Origin: Azospirillum agricola
GTDB lineage: Bacteria > Pseudomonadota > Alphaproteobacteria > Azospirillales > Azospirillaceae
Length of the DNA: 64,000 nucleotides
Assembly (NCBI RefSeq): GCF_017876095.1
Contig: NZ_JAGINM010000024.1
Span: 36,865-100,864 of the forward strand
Direction: 5' to 3'
In this document: piece by piece, positions 63,856 through 64,000 of the stretch
Layout: each line of letters starts with the position of its first letter
Numbering within the stretch: position 1 is the first letter of the stretch
The notes under the pieces: generated by a model
The model's database searches: none
What the model saw: only the letters and a program-made list of their open reading frames with translations
Told to the model about the DNA's origin: nothing
Made by a program: the position numbers and the translations under genes

Positions 63856-64000
63856 ATGAACGAGGTTTCCACCCAGCCCATTGCCCAACCCACGGCCCAG
63901 CCGAGCGCCTACGAACGCGATCTCGACCGCAACGCCGCGAACTTCGTGGCGCTGACGCCGCTGACCTATCTGGAGCGCGCCGCCGCCGTCTGGCCCGAGC
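63856..64000 (+). CDS. acyl-CoA synthetase, N-terminus only (cut by window edge)
   Basis: About 48 codons: a Gln/Pro-rich head (STQPIAQPTAQPSAY) then DLDRNAANFVALTPLTYLERAAAVWPE, the entry of AMP-forming acyl-CoA synthetases of the long/medium-chain or propionyl type. It would activate a carboxylic acid with ATP and CoA. GGGAGAACG lies upstream of ATG 63856. Identification rests on the N-terminus alone. Confidence 0.7.
   Translation, partial: MNEVSTQPIAQPTAQPSAYERDLDRNAANFVALTPLTYLERAAAVWPE

Overview
The window is about 64 kb of GC-rich bacterial chromosome. Gene content and order point to an alphaproteobacterium of the Rhodospirillales, most like Azospirillum. The grounds are complete ccoNOQP (fixNOQP) and ccoGHIS (fixGHIS) clusters with an Fe-S FNR-type regulator, a mutM / enoyl-CoA hydratase / rpsT / dnaA block facing ubiE-ubiB, CIRCE-controlled groESL, and many cyclic-di-GMP and HisKA_2-type signalling proteins. 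This assignment is inference from gene content; no rRNA, tRNA, integrase or transposase gene was seen.

Layout. 1-13.6 kb: a truncated EAL-CBS-GGDEF protein, a 23-residue hydrophobic peptide, a HerA-like ATPase, a divergent acetyltransferase / XRE-cupin regulator pair sharing a palindrome, a short PstS-like lipoprotein, a LysR regulator, an MDR-type dehydrogenase, an FAD/NAD(P)-binding protein, a FixJ-like regulator whose receiver lacks its phospho-acceptor beside a SpoIIE-type phosphatase, and an EamA exporter. 13.8-18.2 kb: groES-groEL, a 47-aa membrane protein behind a CRP-like site, a GH24 lysozyme and haem A synthase. 18.3-27.7 kb: the microaerobic respiration region, all on the minus strand: fnrN, ccoS, ccoI, ccoH, ccoG, then ccoP, ccoQ, ccoO, ccoN. 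The two operons carry near-identical promoters with FNR/FixK boxes. 27.7-31.9 kb: a GNAT-like protein, two RNA methyltransferases, a thioesterase and an 80-aa acidic protein.

32-39 kb: a polyamine-type ABC transporter (potD-potA ... potB-potC) split by an oppositely oriented copper cassette (DUF2946, YcnI, CopC-CopD fusion). 39.2-48.9 kb: dnaA, rpsT, enoyl-CoA hydratase, mutM, a divergent sensor kinase / response regulator pair, ubiE and ubiB. 49-54.2 kb: another HisKA_2-type kinase, an EamA transporter, a DUF1232 protein, a short-chain dehydrogenase and two unknown genes. 54.2-57.4 kb is visibly less GC-rich and holds a LuxR-type regulator, its translationally coupled partner and another EamA transporter. 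57.4-64 kb: a VOC protein, argG, two coupled small membrane proteins, a 1013-aa PAS histidine kinase, a probably deleted TPR protein, a small conserved-looking ORF and the start of an acyl-CoA synthetase.

How it works together. The best-supported unit is low-oxygen respiration. FnrN senses oxygen through a predicted Fe-S cluster and probably activates both the cbb3 oxidase operon and its assembly/copper-loading operon (CcoG, CcoH, CcoI, CcoS). Haem A synthase serves aa3-type oxidases. UbiE and UbiB supply ubiquinone. The copper cassette may handle periplasmic copper. Most remaining genes look like ordinary chromosomal genes. The less ordinary signals are regulatory or structural: twin FNR promoters, 21-bp iterons between a kinase and a regulator, decamer-repeat hairpins, a degenerate receiver, an incomplete MutM zinc finger, and the toxin-like micro-ORF.
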